This document shows positions 1 to 5,867 of a DNA stretch of 7,156 nt, one piece after another; the first letter of the stretch is position 1, and every line of letters starts with the position of its first letter. Below the pieces are notes generated by a model, which did not search any database, was not told where the DNA came from, and was given only the letters and a program-made list of their open reading frames with translations. The stretch is taken from positions 6,529 to 13,684 of the forward strand of contig DEKZ01000036.1 in assembly GCA_002354135.1 (NCBI GenBank), in the 5' to 3' direction. A program made the position numbers and the translations under genes. The stretch is from Massilia sp. UBA2709 (GTDB lineage Bacteria > Pseudomonadota > Gammaproteobacteria > Burkholderiales > Burkholderiaceae_D).

Positions 1-24
1 TTCAAGAACCCACCCTACGAACCA
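1..24. repeat. Partial copy of a hairpin-forming intergenic repeat, cut by the window start
   Basis: Bases 10-21 (CCACCCTACGAA) match bases 111-122 exactly, and both are followed by CCA or ACCA. In this copy the right stem arm is GAACCCAC (6-13). Only the innermost three bases of the left arm (TTC, 1-3) and an AA loop (4-5) are inside the window. If it is a copy of the unit at 93-126, the bases just before the window should read GTGGG. The region between the two units (25-92) contains nothing I can identify. Confidence 0.55.
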
Positions 25-92
25 CGAAACCCGCGTGCGGCCTCACATTAGCGCTTGTCGATACAAAGAAGGTTCGACCGGGAACCGCCGTA

Positions 93-126
93 CCGCGTGG
101 ACACAGGTGTCCACCCTACGAAACCA
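93..126. repeat. Complete copy of the hairpin-forming intergenic repeat (REP-like)
   Basis: The core at 97-114 is a perfect inverted repeat with 8-bp arms (GTGGACAC / GTGTCCAC) around a two-base AG spacer. It is flanked by CCGC on the left and CCTACGAA on the right. It starts 14 bases beyond the stop codon of the chimeric gene at 128. There is no T tract after the stem in the minus direction, so it does not look like an intrinsic terminator; it could stabilise or attenuate the 3' end of that transcript. Short palindromic units ending in CCTACGAA between genes are familiar to me from Oxalobacteraceae genomes, which is recollection and not a database result. Confidence 0.6.
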
Positions 127-127
127 G

Positions 128-2062
128 TCAGCGCTCCGATTCCTTCTCCGCCGGCGCCAGCGCCACATCGAACCGCACCAGGTCCCCCGCGCTGACCTGC
201 CGCGCCGTGGCCGGCGGATCGATGGTGCCGATCGCGAACCCCGGCTGCACCTGCACGATCGACACGGTGCCGATCGGCGCTTCCACCGTGCCGAGCGGCG
301 CCAGCGGATCGCTGCCGTAGACCTGCTGGCGCGGGTCCGCCCGGTAGACCACGAGCTGGTCGCCCGGCGCCACCGAGGAGGTGCTGCCGGCGTCGATGAA
401 GATGCGCTCGCCCTGCACCTGCACGACTTTGGCCATGAAGGGCAGCGGCGCCAGGTCCTGGGCGATCTGGGCGGCGCCCTCGTCGAGGGCGCGCAGGATC
501 GCGCCACCGAAAGGCGTGGCGGCGAAGCTGGCGCTGCCGAATGGCTTGTCGCGGCCGACGCGCTGCTCGCCCACGCCTTCGGCCACCGCCGTGCGGCGCG
601 CGATCAGGGCGCCGGACAGGCCGTCGTAGACGTAGAAGGCGATCTCGATGCGGCGCGCATCCTTCTTGAGCAAACCGTACCAGGCTGGCTTGTCAAAATG
701 ACTAGCGTCGATGATCTCGCCGGCGATGACGAACTGGGCGTCGTGCATGGACGCGATGCGGCGCACCGCGGCGATGTCGGTGGCCGGGCCGCTGGCGCCC
801 GGGGCGATCACGTAAGGACTGTCCTTGCCGAGGAACTTGCCGCTCTCGCTCAGGCGGCGCAGCAGTTCCTGGGGCAGGCGGGTAGCGATGTTGTCGACGT
901 CGTCGAGCTGGGGCGAGCTGCGCAGGTGGAAGGGGGTGACGACGATTTTCTTGCGGTAGGCGAGGTTGACGTTGCCGCGCGGGCGGGCTTCCTCTTCCTT
1001 GACCTGGACGCGCACGTGCAGCAGCTGGCCGGTCTGCCATTCGAGCACGATGCGGTAGCGGTCGAATTCCGCGGCCGGCTGGACGCGGCTGCTCTCGAGC
1101 AGCTTGCCGCGCGTGCTGGCGCCGGCGGCGACACCGACCCACAGTTCCGGCCGCGCCAGGCTGCCCCAGGAGGCGCTGAGGACCGACAGCATGTCCACGC
1201 CGTGCTGGGCGCGCAGCGGCAGGGCGGTGCCGCCGTCCATGAACCAGGCGCCGGGGACCAGGCCGAGCAGCAGGGTTTCGAGCACGTTGTTGATGATCCA
1301 GTCGGCGTTGATGGTCGCGCCGTACAGGGCCAGCAGGTAATCCATCCATTTCAGCAGCACGGCGGCGATCAGCGGCAGGCCGACGGCCCAGAGGAAGACC
1401 TTCGATTTCGCCCAGCTCGACACCAGCAGCAGCCAACCGGCGGTCGGCAGCGCCCACAGGATGTAGACCGGAATCATGGCCAGCAGGTAGACCGGCGACA
1501 GCCAGAGGTTGAGGTTGCTGAGCAGCGGCCCGTACAGGTCCAGGCCCTGGTGGCTGGCGGCCACGCCGCCCAGCATCAGGATCAGGAAGGCGGCGGCGCT
1601 GGCGATGCCGATCGTGATCGCCGGCGCCAGCACCAGGGCGGTCACCAGCTTCGACAGTACGGTCGTGGTGTCGGAGATGGGCAGCGACTTCCAGAACAGG
1701 ATGCTGCGGTCGCGCCGGTCGTCGTAGAGCGCCCCCAGGCAGTAGAAGAAGGCGACGATGGGCAGCACGATGAAGATCGGTGCCCCGGTGGCGATGTAGT
1801 TATTGGCTGCCACGTTCGCGATCTCGCTGCGGGTGTGGCGGTCGGCCAGGCTGGCGATCTTCGAGCCGCTCGAGCGGTGCACTTCCTCGCCGCCGACCCG
1901 GATGGTGACGCTGTCGCCGTCCAGCTTGCCGGTCGAGATGCCGTAGCCGATCATGCCGCCCACCAGCACCACCATGAGCACGGCCGCGATCAGCGGCGCC
2001 CAGACGAAGCCGCCCTTGTGTTCCCAGAATTCGCGGCGCAGCAGCCATTTCATCGTATTCAT
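128..2062 (-). CDS. Chimeric protein: ABC-2 type permease (five helices) fused in frame to a truncated FlgT-like flagellar assembly protein
   Basis: 644 residues in two unrelated parts. Residues 1-315 are an ABC-2 permease of the kind paired with GntR/YtrA-type cassettes: a basic cytoplasmic N terminus (RREFWEHKGG), a helix at about 19-41, an extracytoplasmic loop of about 50 residues, then helices at about 93-112, 137-164, 186-213 and 222-247. The DDRRDRS and AKSK loops mark the cytoplasmic side. A sixth helix begins at LWVGVAAG (307-314) but breaks off. From about 316 the sequence is soluble and resembles FlgT, a periplasmic H-ring protein of the flagellar basal body: the end of the N-terminal domain (about 316-362), a middle domain from RKKIVVTPF (370-378) to about 500, and a C-terminal domain (about 541-635) with FMAKVVQVQGERIFIDAG and a late AGDLVRFDV. 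FlgT's signal peptide and first part are missing. The start overlaps the ATPase stop (ATGA), with AAAGGA upstream. Family calls are from memory of motifs; the switch itself is plain in the sequence. It may be a natural deletion fusion or an assembly error. Confidence 0.75.
   Translation of the reverse strand: MNTMKWLLRREFWEHKGGFVWAPLIAAVLMVVLVGGMIGYGISTGKLDGDSVTIRVGGEEVHRSSGSKIASLADRHTRSEIANVAANNYIATGAPIFIVLPIVAFFYCLGALYDDRRDRSILFWKSLPISDTTTVLSKLVTALVLAPAITIGIASAAAFLILMLGGVAASHQGLDLYGPLLSNLNLWLSPVYLLAMIPVYILWALPTAGWLLLVSSWAKSKVFLWAVGLPLIAAVLLKWMDYLLALYGATINADWIINNVLETLLLGLVPGAWFMDGGTALPLRAQHGVDMLSVLSASWGSLARPELWVGVAAGASTRGKLLESSRVQPAAEFDRYRIVLEWQTGQLLHVRVQVKEEEARPRGNVNLAYRKKIVVTPFHLRSSPQLDDVDNIATRLPQELLRRLSESGKFLGKDSPYVIAPGASGPATDIAAVRRIASMHDAQFVIAGEIIDASHFDKPAWYGLLKKDARRIEIAFYVYDGLSGALIARRTAVAEGVGEQRVGRDKPFGSASFAATPFGGAILRALDEGAAQIAQDLAPLPFMAKVVQVQGERIFIDAGSTSSVAPGDQLVVYRADPRQQVYGSDPLAPLGTVEAPIGTVSIVQVQPGFAIGTIDPPATARQVSAGDLVRFDVALAPAEKESER
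1109..1130 (-). other. Fusion junction between permease and FlgT-like coding sequence
   Basis: Reading on the minus strand, the last residues that fit a permease are VGVAAG (309-314). The first that fit the FlgT-like part are STRGKLLESSRV (316-327). The joint therefore lies within a few codons of 1115-1123. The local DNA is GC-only low complexity (GGCGCC at 1118-1123 overlapping GCCGGC at 1121-1126), the kind of sequence where a short microhomology deletion or an assembler collapse can occur. The reading frame is kept across it. The exact breakpoint cannot be fixed without an intact relative. Confidence 0.65.
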
Positions 2063-2916
2063 GCGTAGGTTCCTTTCATCGTTGCCACGAACAAATCGGC
2101 CACGCTCGGGTTGCGCGTTTCGCCGAGGGCGGACAGCTGGGCGCGCGAGACGCCGTCGAACAGCATCACCGACTTGCCGAACACGGTGCGCTGGTCGATC
2201 GGCTGCAGCGCGTTGGCGGCGTTGACCTTTTCGGCCGGCACCATCACTTCGATGTAGCGCTCGCCGACTTCGTCCATCGAGGCCGCCAGCACGATCTTCC
2301 CGTCGCGGATGAACATCAGGTCGGTCAGGATGTGCTCGACTTCCTCGACCTGGTGGGTGGTGATGACGATGGTCTTGTTCTCGTCAAAATAGTCTTCCAG
2401 CAGGTTCTGGTAAAACTGCTTGCGGTAGATGATGTCCAGGCCCAGGGTGGGTTCGTCCAGCACCAGCAGCTTGGCGTCGATCGCCATGACGAGGGCCAGG
2501 TGCAGCTGGACGATCATACCCTTCGACATCTCCTTGACCTTCATCGCCGGCTTCAGCTTGGTATTGGCGATGTAGCGCTCGGCGCGGGCGCGGTCGAAGC
2601 GGGGGTGGATGCCGGCCACGAAGTCGACCGCGTCGCGCACCCGCAGCCAGCGCGGCAGGATCGCCACGTCGGCGATGAAGCAGACGTCCTGCATCAGGGC
2701 GTCGCGCTGGGTGCGCGGGTCGAAGCCCATCACGGTCAGTTCGCCTTCGAAGGGGATCAGGCCCAGCGCGGCTTTCAGCGTGGTGGTCTTGCCCGAGCCG
2801 TTGGGGCCGATCAGGCCGACGATGCGTCCGGCCGGGATGTCGAAGTCGATGCCGTCGATCGCCGTCTGCTTGCCGTAGCGCTTGGTCAGGCCGCGGGCAG
2901 AGATGACGGCGCTCAT
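2059..2916 (-). CDS. ABC transporter ATP-binding protein of a GntR-linked cassette
   Basis: 285 residues; the nucleotide-binding subunit that would drive the ABC-2 permease encoded next. Walker A is GPNGSGKTT (38-46), Walker B LLVLDEP (150-156), the D-loop TLGLD (157-161), and the switch histidine is H188 in TTHQ. The signature is MSKGM (130-134) instead of LSGGQ, a relaxed form I associate with YtrB-like ATPases. The usual Q-loop glutamine is not evident around CFIADVAILP (79-88). After about 215 a C-terminal domain of roughly 70 residues follows. I chose the start at 2916 because GGAGGTG lies just upstream and the ATG overlaps the repressor stop as ATGA; the open frame extends further upstream but without family similarity. 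The gene's own stop overlaps the permease start in the same way, so translation of all three genes is probably coupled. Substrate unknown. Confidence 0.9.
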   Translation of the reverse strand: MSAVISARGLTKRYGKQTAIDGIDFDIPAGRIVGLIGPNGSGKTTTLKAALGLIPFEGELTVMGFDPRTQRDALMQDVCFIADVAILPRWLRVRDAVDFVAGIHPRFDRARAERYIANTKLKPAMKVKEMSKGMIVQLHLALVMAIDAKLLVLDEPTLGLDIIYRKQFYQNLLEDYFDENKTIVITTHQVEEVEHILTDLMFIRDGKIVLAASMDEVGERYIEVMVPAEKVNAANALQPIDQRTVFGKSVMLFDGVSRAQLSALGETRNPSVADLFVATMKGTYA

Positions 2917-3281
2917 GCTGCACCTCCAGGTTCGGCGCTGCGCAGCAGTTGCTCGACGTTCAGGCCCAGCAGGCGAATGCGCTCCACCATCGCCGGCCAT
3001 TCCTCGCTCAGGAAGCGTTCGCGTTCGCTCGCAAGCAGCTTCTCGCTTGCTCCTTCAGTGACATACATGCCAATTCCCCTTCTTTTTTCTACTAGGTTTT
3101 CGTCGACCAGCTCCTGGTACGCCTTGGAGACGGTGATCGGGTTCAGTTGGTACTCGGCCGCGATCTGCCGGACCGAGGGCAGGGCGTCGCCGGCTTTCAG
3201 GATGCCGTCCAGCATCATGCCGATCACCCTGTCCTTGAGCTGGCGGTAAATGGGTGCGTTGTCGTTCCAGCCGATGTTCAT
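2913..3281 (-). CDS. GntR-family transcriptional regulator, YtrA subfamily
   Basis: 122 residues, the short form typical of YtrA-type regulators that control a neighbouring ABC transporter. The winged helix-turn-helix occupies about 8-75: PIYRQLKDRVIGMML, then LPSVRQIAAEYQLNPITVSK (34-53) as the HTH, and LVEKRRGIGMYV as the wing. The remaining 45 or so residues are charged and helical-looking, with no ligand-binding domain of the FadR or HutC kind, so effector binding is not predictable. The start at 3281 is supported by AGGGAGG six bases upstream. The frame is open further upstream, but that extension has no GntR similarity. It is the first gene of the cassette and overlaps the ATPase start by four bases. 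A palindrome of the YtrA operator type lies about 73 bases upstream, suggesting it represses its own operon. Confidence 0.92.
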   Translation of the reverse strand: MNIGWNDNAPIYRQLKDRVIGMMLDGILKAGDALPSVRQIAAEYQLNPITVSKAYQELVDENLVEKRRGIGMYVTEGASEKLLASERERFLSEEWPAMVERIRLLGLNVEQLLRSAEPGGAA

Positions 3282-3353
3282 GCTCGGCCTCCCTGTCGTT
3301 CCGGCGCTGGCACATGATCTTGCATGTCTGGCTCCCCTGTTGAGTAAATGCGT

Positions 3354-3379
3354 TGGTGTTGTAGTGAAGTATGACACCA
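3354..3379 (-). promoter_or_regulatory. Candidate YtrA-type operator overlapping a -10 element
   Basis: Perfect 6-bp arms TGGTGT (3354-3359) and ACACCA (3374-3379) flank 14 bases. This contains GGTG-N16-CACC, which I recall as the operator described for a YtrA-type regulator in Xanthomonas. On the minus strand the spacer carries TGTCATACT (3376-3368), a plausible extended -10; I see no good -35 at standard spacing. A repressor bound here would cover the promoter. The inverted repeat is seen directly; the operator role is inference. Confidence 0.6.
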
Positions 3380-3404
3380 GCATTCCTGGCAACCACGGGA
3401 ATGC
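3380..3404. promoter_or_regulatory. Second dyad directly upstream of the operator
   Basis: Inverted repeat GCATTCC (3380-3386) and GGAATGC (3398-3404) with an 11-base spacer. It abuts the GGTG-N16-CACC element and lies around where the -35 region of the cassette promoter would be. It could be a second protein-binding site; no known motif is recognised. Confidence 0.35.
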
Positions 3405-3414
3405 GACGAGCTGC

Positions 3415-3446
3415 AAAAAAGCGCCCCTGGACGGTAAAAACGGCGC
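3415..3446 (-). terminator. Candidate intrinsic terminator, minus strand
   Basis: On the minus strand a 5-bp GC stem (GGCGC at 3442-3446 and its complement at 3421-3425, 16-base loop) is followed at once by six T (3420-3415). The stem is short and the loop long, so it would be weak. It may be a backup stop for transcripts leaving lpxH, or it may insulate the GntR promoter that follows. Confidence 0.35.
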
Positions 3447-3583
3447 GCCGGACTGGACGCTGGAACGCGCCGCGCCCGGGCGGAAAGAAGCACACACACC
3501 ATCGACCCTCGCGGCCGCGCACGACGCCATCGCGCACGGTTCAAGGGCGCATGATAGAGGATTTTGCTTGGCGGAAAACTAAC

Positions 3584-3608
3584 GAAATATTGCGCAGTGC
3601 AATATTTC
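3584..3608 (-). terminator. Perfect 10-bp hairpin just after lpxH, likely terminator
   Basis: GAAATATTGC (3584-3593) and GCAATATTTC (3599-3608) are perfect inverted arms around a 5-base loop. It begins 9 bases beyond the lpxH stop codon. On the minus strand it is followed by GTTAGTTTTCC, a partial T tract. Position and shape fit an intrinsic terminator for the ppiA-ppiB-lpxH transcript. The stem is AT-rich, which is unusual here, so a protein-binding palindrome is the alternative. Confidence 0.5.
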
Positions 3609-3617
3609 TAGAGGGAG

Positions 3618-4379
3618 TCAGGCCTCGGCGTTTGCGTCGAGATCGCAGCGCAGCAGGGCGCCATCCTCGGCTACGGCGATCCACCCGCCGCGTGCGGGGC
3701 CGGCATCGAGCTCCCAGTCGGGCAGCACGTAGCGCAGGCGATCGCCGTGACGGTGCAGGGCGGGGCGGTGGGTGTGGCCGTGGATCAGGATATCGGCGCC
3801 GGTGGCGTCGAATACCGCCTCGATGGCGGCGGGCGTGACGTCCATGATCTCGTAGGACTTGGTGGTATGGGCTTCGCGGCTGCCTTCGCGCAGGCCGGCG
3901 ATGATGGCCTTGCGCTGGGTTAGCGGCATGGCCAGGAACTGCCGCTGCCAGGCGTCGGAGCGCACCATGGCGCGAAATTCCATGTACTTCGTGTCGAGCG
4001 TGCATTCGGCGTCGCCGTGCACGAGGGCGATGCGTTGTGCGCCGATGATGGCGACGTGCGGTTCGGAGAGCAGGGTGAGGCCGGCGGCGCGGGCGAAGCC
4101 CTGGCCTACCAGGAAGTCGCGGTTGCCGGCCATCCAGAACAGTTCGACGCCGCCATCGCTGAGCGCGCGCAGGGCGTGCACCACGCGGGCGTGGAAGGGC
4201 GTGTCGAGGTCGTCGTCGCCGGCCCAGTATTCGAAGATGTCGCCGAGCAGGTAAAGCTGGCGGGTGCGCGCGCCATGCGCTTCCAGGAAGCGGAAGAAAG
4301 CCTCGGCGGTGCGTGGGTGGGACTCCTGCAGGTGCAGGTCGGAAATGAAAAGCGCGAGCGTGCGCGCGGGAGTAGTCAT
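3618..4379 (-). CDS. lpxH: UDP-2,3-diacylglucosamine diphosphatase
   Basis: 253 residues; a peripheral membrane enzyme of lipid A synthesis that hydrolyses UDP-2,3-diacylglucosamine to lipid X and UMP. It is a calcineurin-like metallophosphatase with all motifs in order: SDLHL (D14, H16), GDIFEYWAGDD (D47), GNRDF (N86), HGD (H121) and HGHTHRP (H202, H204). These line up with the Mn-binding residues known from E. coli LpxH. Length is slightly above the E. coli enzyme. The start is the first ATG before the SDLHL strand; no clear Shine-Dalgarno sequence is visible upstream, so translation may depend on ribosomes from ppiB, whose stop is 51 bases away. It is the last gene of the probable cyclophilin-lpxH transcript and is followed by a hairpin terminator candidate. 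Confidence 0.95.
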   Translation of the reverse strand: MTTPARTLALFISDLHLQESHPRTAEAFFRFLEAHGARTRQLYLLGDIFEYWAGDDDLDTPFHARVVHALRALSDGGVELFWMAGNRDFLVGQGFARAAGLTLLSEPHVAIIGAQRIALVHGDAECTLDTKYMEFRAMVRSDAWQRQFLAMPLTQRKAIIAGLREGSREAHTTKSYEIMDVTPAAIEAVFDATGADILIHGHTHRPALHRHGDRLRYVLPDWELDAGPARGGWIAVAEDGALLRCDLDANAEA

Positions 4380-4430
4380 CGTGGTGCTGTGGTGATTGAT
4401 CCCGCGCGCCTTTTTTGCTGAGTTACCGGA

Positions 4431-4925
4431 TTACTGGACGACTTCGACTTTCTCGATGATCACCGGCTCGACAGGCACGTCCGAGTGCATGCCCGAGCGC
4501 GAGGTGCGCACGCCGTTGATTTCGTCGACGATCTCGGTGCCCGAGGTCACCTTGCCGAACACGGCATAGCCCCAGCCGTCCTGGCCCGGGTAGTTCAGGA
4601 AATCGTTGTTCTTGGTGTTGATGAAGAACTGGGCCGATGCCGAGTGCGGCGCCGAGGTGCGGGCCATGGCGATGGTGTACTTGTCGTTCTTCAGACCGTT
4701 CTTGGCTTCGTTCTCGACGGTGGCGTCGGTCGGTTTCTGCTTCATGCCCGGTTCGAAGCCGCCGCCCTGGATCATGAAGTCCTTGATCACGCGGTGGAAG
4801 ATCGTGTTGGTGAAGTGACCCTTGTTCACGTAGTCCAGGAAGTTGGCAACGGTCTTCGGCGCTTTTTCAGCGTCCAGTTCGACGGTGATGTTGCCCTTGT
4901 TGGTGGTCATGAGTACGGAGGTCAT
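4431..4925 (-). CDS. ppiB: Cytoplasmic cyclophilin-type peptidyl-prolyl cis-trans isomerase
   Basis: 164 residues; catalyses cis-trans isomerisation of X-Pro bonds during protein folding. There is no signal peptide: the protein begins directly with the first cyclophilin strand (VLMTTNKGNITVELD). Active-site segments are FHRVIKDFMIQGG (R45, F50, Q53, matching R55, F60, Q63 of human cyclophilin A), MARTSAPHSASAQFFIN (87-103) and a later YAVFGKV. Length fits bacterial PpiB. The start is supported by AAGGA six bases upstream. A second in-frame ATG occurs at residue 6 but has poorer spacing. It lies 61 bases after the secreted paralogue and 51 before lpxH on the same strand. Confidence 0.95.
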   Translation of the reverse strand: MTSVLMTTNKGNITVELDAEKAPKTVANFLDYVNKGHFTNTIFHRVIKDFMIQGGGFEPGMKQKPTDATVENEAKNGLKNDKYTIAMARTSAPHSASAQFFINTKNNDFLNYPGQDGWGYAVFGKVTSGTEIVDEINGVRTSRSGMHSDVPVEPVIIEKVEVVQ

Positions 4926-4986
4926 GTGATGTCCTTATTGTTGGGAATGCGCGTTTGAATGCGATTGGATGCGAAATGTGGAACCG

Positions 4987-5607
4987 CTATTTTACAAGCT
5001 TATCGCCGGAGAGGATGGTGGCGTTCTGGATCACGACCGGGACCACGGGCACGTTCTGCATGCCGCGCATGTCGTCGACGACCACGTTCTTGATCTTGTC
5101 GACCGTCTCGAAGCCCTTCACGACGCGCCCGAACACGGTGTAGCCGTGGCCGTCCTGGCCCGGATAATCGAGGCCGGCGTTGTCGTTGGTGTTGATGAAG
5201 AACTGCGAAGTGGCCGAGTTCGGGTTGTCGGTGCGCGCCATCGCCACCGTGTAGGGCTTGTTCGACAGGCCGTTCTGCGATTCGCTCGGGATGGGCTTCC
5301 TCACGCCCGGCTTGTCGACCAGCTTCTCGGTGTAGCCGCCGGCCTGGATCATGAAGTCGCTGATCACGCGGTGGAAGACCGTGCCCTTGTAGAAGCCGGA
5401 TTTCACGTATTGCAGGAAGTTGGCCGTGCTCTTCGGCGCCTTTTCCTGGTCGAGTTCGAGGACGATCTCGCCCATCGTGGTCTTCAGCGCGACCTGGGGA
5501 TTGTCGGCAGCCCATGCGGCGCCCGGGATCAGCAGGGCGGCGGTGGTAACGGCAGCGGCGGCAAGGCGCGTCAGCAGCGGGGCGGGAAATCGTGCGAATG
5601 TGGTCAT
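4987..5607 (-). CDS. ppiA: Secreted (periplasmic) cyclophilin-type peptidyl-prolyl isomerase
   Basis: 206 residues; a paralogue of the following gene that carries an export signal, so it should assist folding in the periplasm. Residues 1-33 form a Sec-type signal peptide: basic residues R6 and R14, a hydrophobic stretch (AAAAVTTAALLIPGA), and an AWA-A site predicting cleavage after A33. The cyclophilin domain covers about 39-197, with FHRVISDFMIQAGG (R80, F85, Q88) and MARTDNPNSATSQFFIN (123-139). The start at 5607 is chosen because GAGGAG sits eight bases upstream and it gives a well-formed signal peptide; the frame is open for a further 87 codons upstream but those have no cyclophilin or signal features. 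It is the first gene of the probable ppiA-ppiB-lpxH transcript, divergent from cysS. The symbol is by location and family; sequence alone does not prove orthology to E. coli ppiA. Confidence 0.9.
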   Translation of the reverse strand: MTTFARFPAPLLTRLAAAAVTTAALLIPGAAWAADNPQVALKTTMGEIVLELDQEKAPKSTANFLQYVKSGFYKGTVFHRVISDFMIQAGGYTEKLVDKPGVRKPIPSESQNGLSNKPYTVAMARTDNPNSATSQFFINTNDNAGLDYPGQDGHGYTVFGRVVKGFETVDKIKNVVVDDMRGMQNVPVVPVVIQNATILSGDKLVK

Positions 5608-5693
5608 GGAGGCGTCTCCTCGGTGGACGTGGCGCAATGCCGTGTCAAGTCTTTTACAGAAAAATAAACCTGAGCCGTAGGCGGCCAGTCGGG

Positions 5694-5702
5694 ATTTTAT
5701 CA
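5694..5702 (-). promoter_or_regulatory. Candidate extended -10 promoter for ppiA-ppiB-lpxH
   Basis: The minus strand reads TGATAAAAT, a TGn extended -10 with TAAAAT matching five of six consensus positions. No convincing -35 is seen at 17 bases. Transcription would start near 5687 and give a leader of about 80 bases before the ppiA start. Confidence 0.4.
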
Positions 5703-5703
5703 A

Positions 5704-5712
5704 TGCTATACT
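5704..5712 (+). promoter_or_regulatory. Candidate extended -10 promoter for cysS
   Basis: The plus strand reads TGCTATACT, an extended -10 with TATACT matching five of six consensus positions. No good -35 is seen. The start would be near 5719, leaving an untranslated leader of about 150 bases before cysS. I see no terminator hairpin or cysteine-rich leader peptide in that leader; the rest of the 5608-5867 gap holds nothing else I can name. Confidence 0.45.
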
Positions 5713-5867
5713 TTGCGCAGAACGTCCCATTCTATCAAGAAGAACAACAACGAGGGTCTTGACGATCTCGACGCAAAGCATCACTTCCCGGCGCGCGCCT
5801 CCTTGGCAACCGTGCCCGGCATTCGCATTGCTCGGGCGTCCCGTCCCCTCTCGAATCATCACCACCA

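Noticed and set aside
35..2068. Very long open frame (677 codons) on the plus strand opposite the permease-FlgT gene
   Set aside because: Its translation is arginine-, glutamine- and histidine-rich low-complexity sequence with no membrane or domain pattern, as expected opposite a GC-rich gene. The minus-strand gene has clear helices, motifs, a ribosome binding site and operon overlaps.
2332..3249. Plus-strand open frame opposite the ATPase and GntR genes
   Set aside because: It is antisense to two genes with canonical motifs, and its own product has no recognisable domain.
3282..3530. N-terminal extension of the GntR regulator (83 more codons in frame)
   Set aside because: The extension lacks family similarity, covers the palindrome and promoter region, and the internal ATG at 3281 has a strong AGGGAGG site.
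4926..4986. Short near-repeats (GAATGCG, GAATGCG, GGATGCG) between the two cyclophilin genes
   Set aside because: The copies are too short and imperfect in a 61-base gap to separate from chance.
5713..5867. Possible riboswitch, T-box or cysteine attenuator in the cysS leader
   Set aside because: I found no terminator stem with a T tract, no T-box-like sequence and no short leader peptide with cysteine codons.
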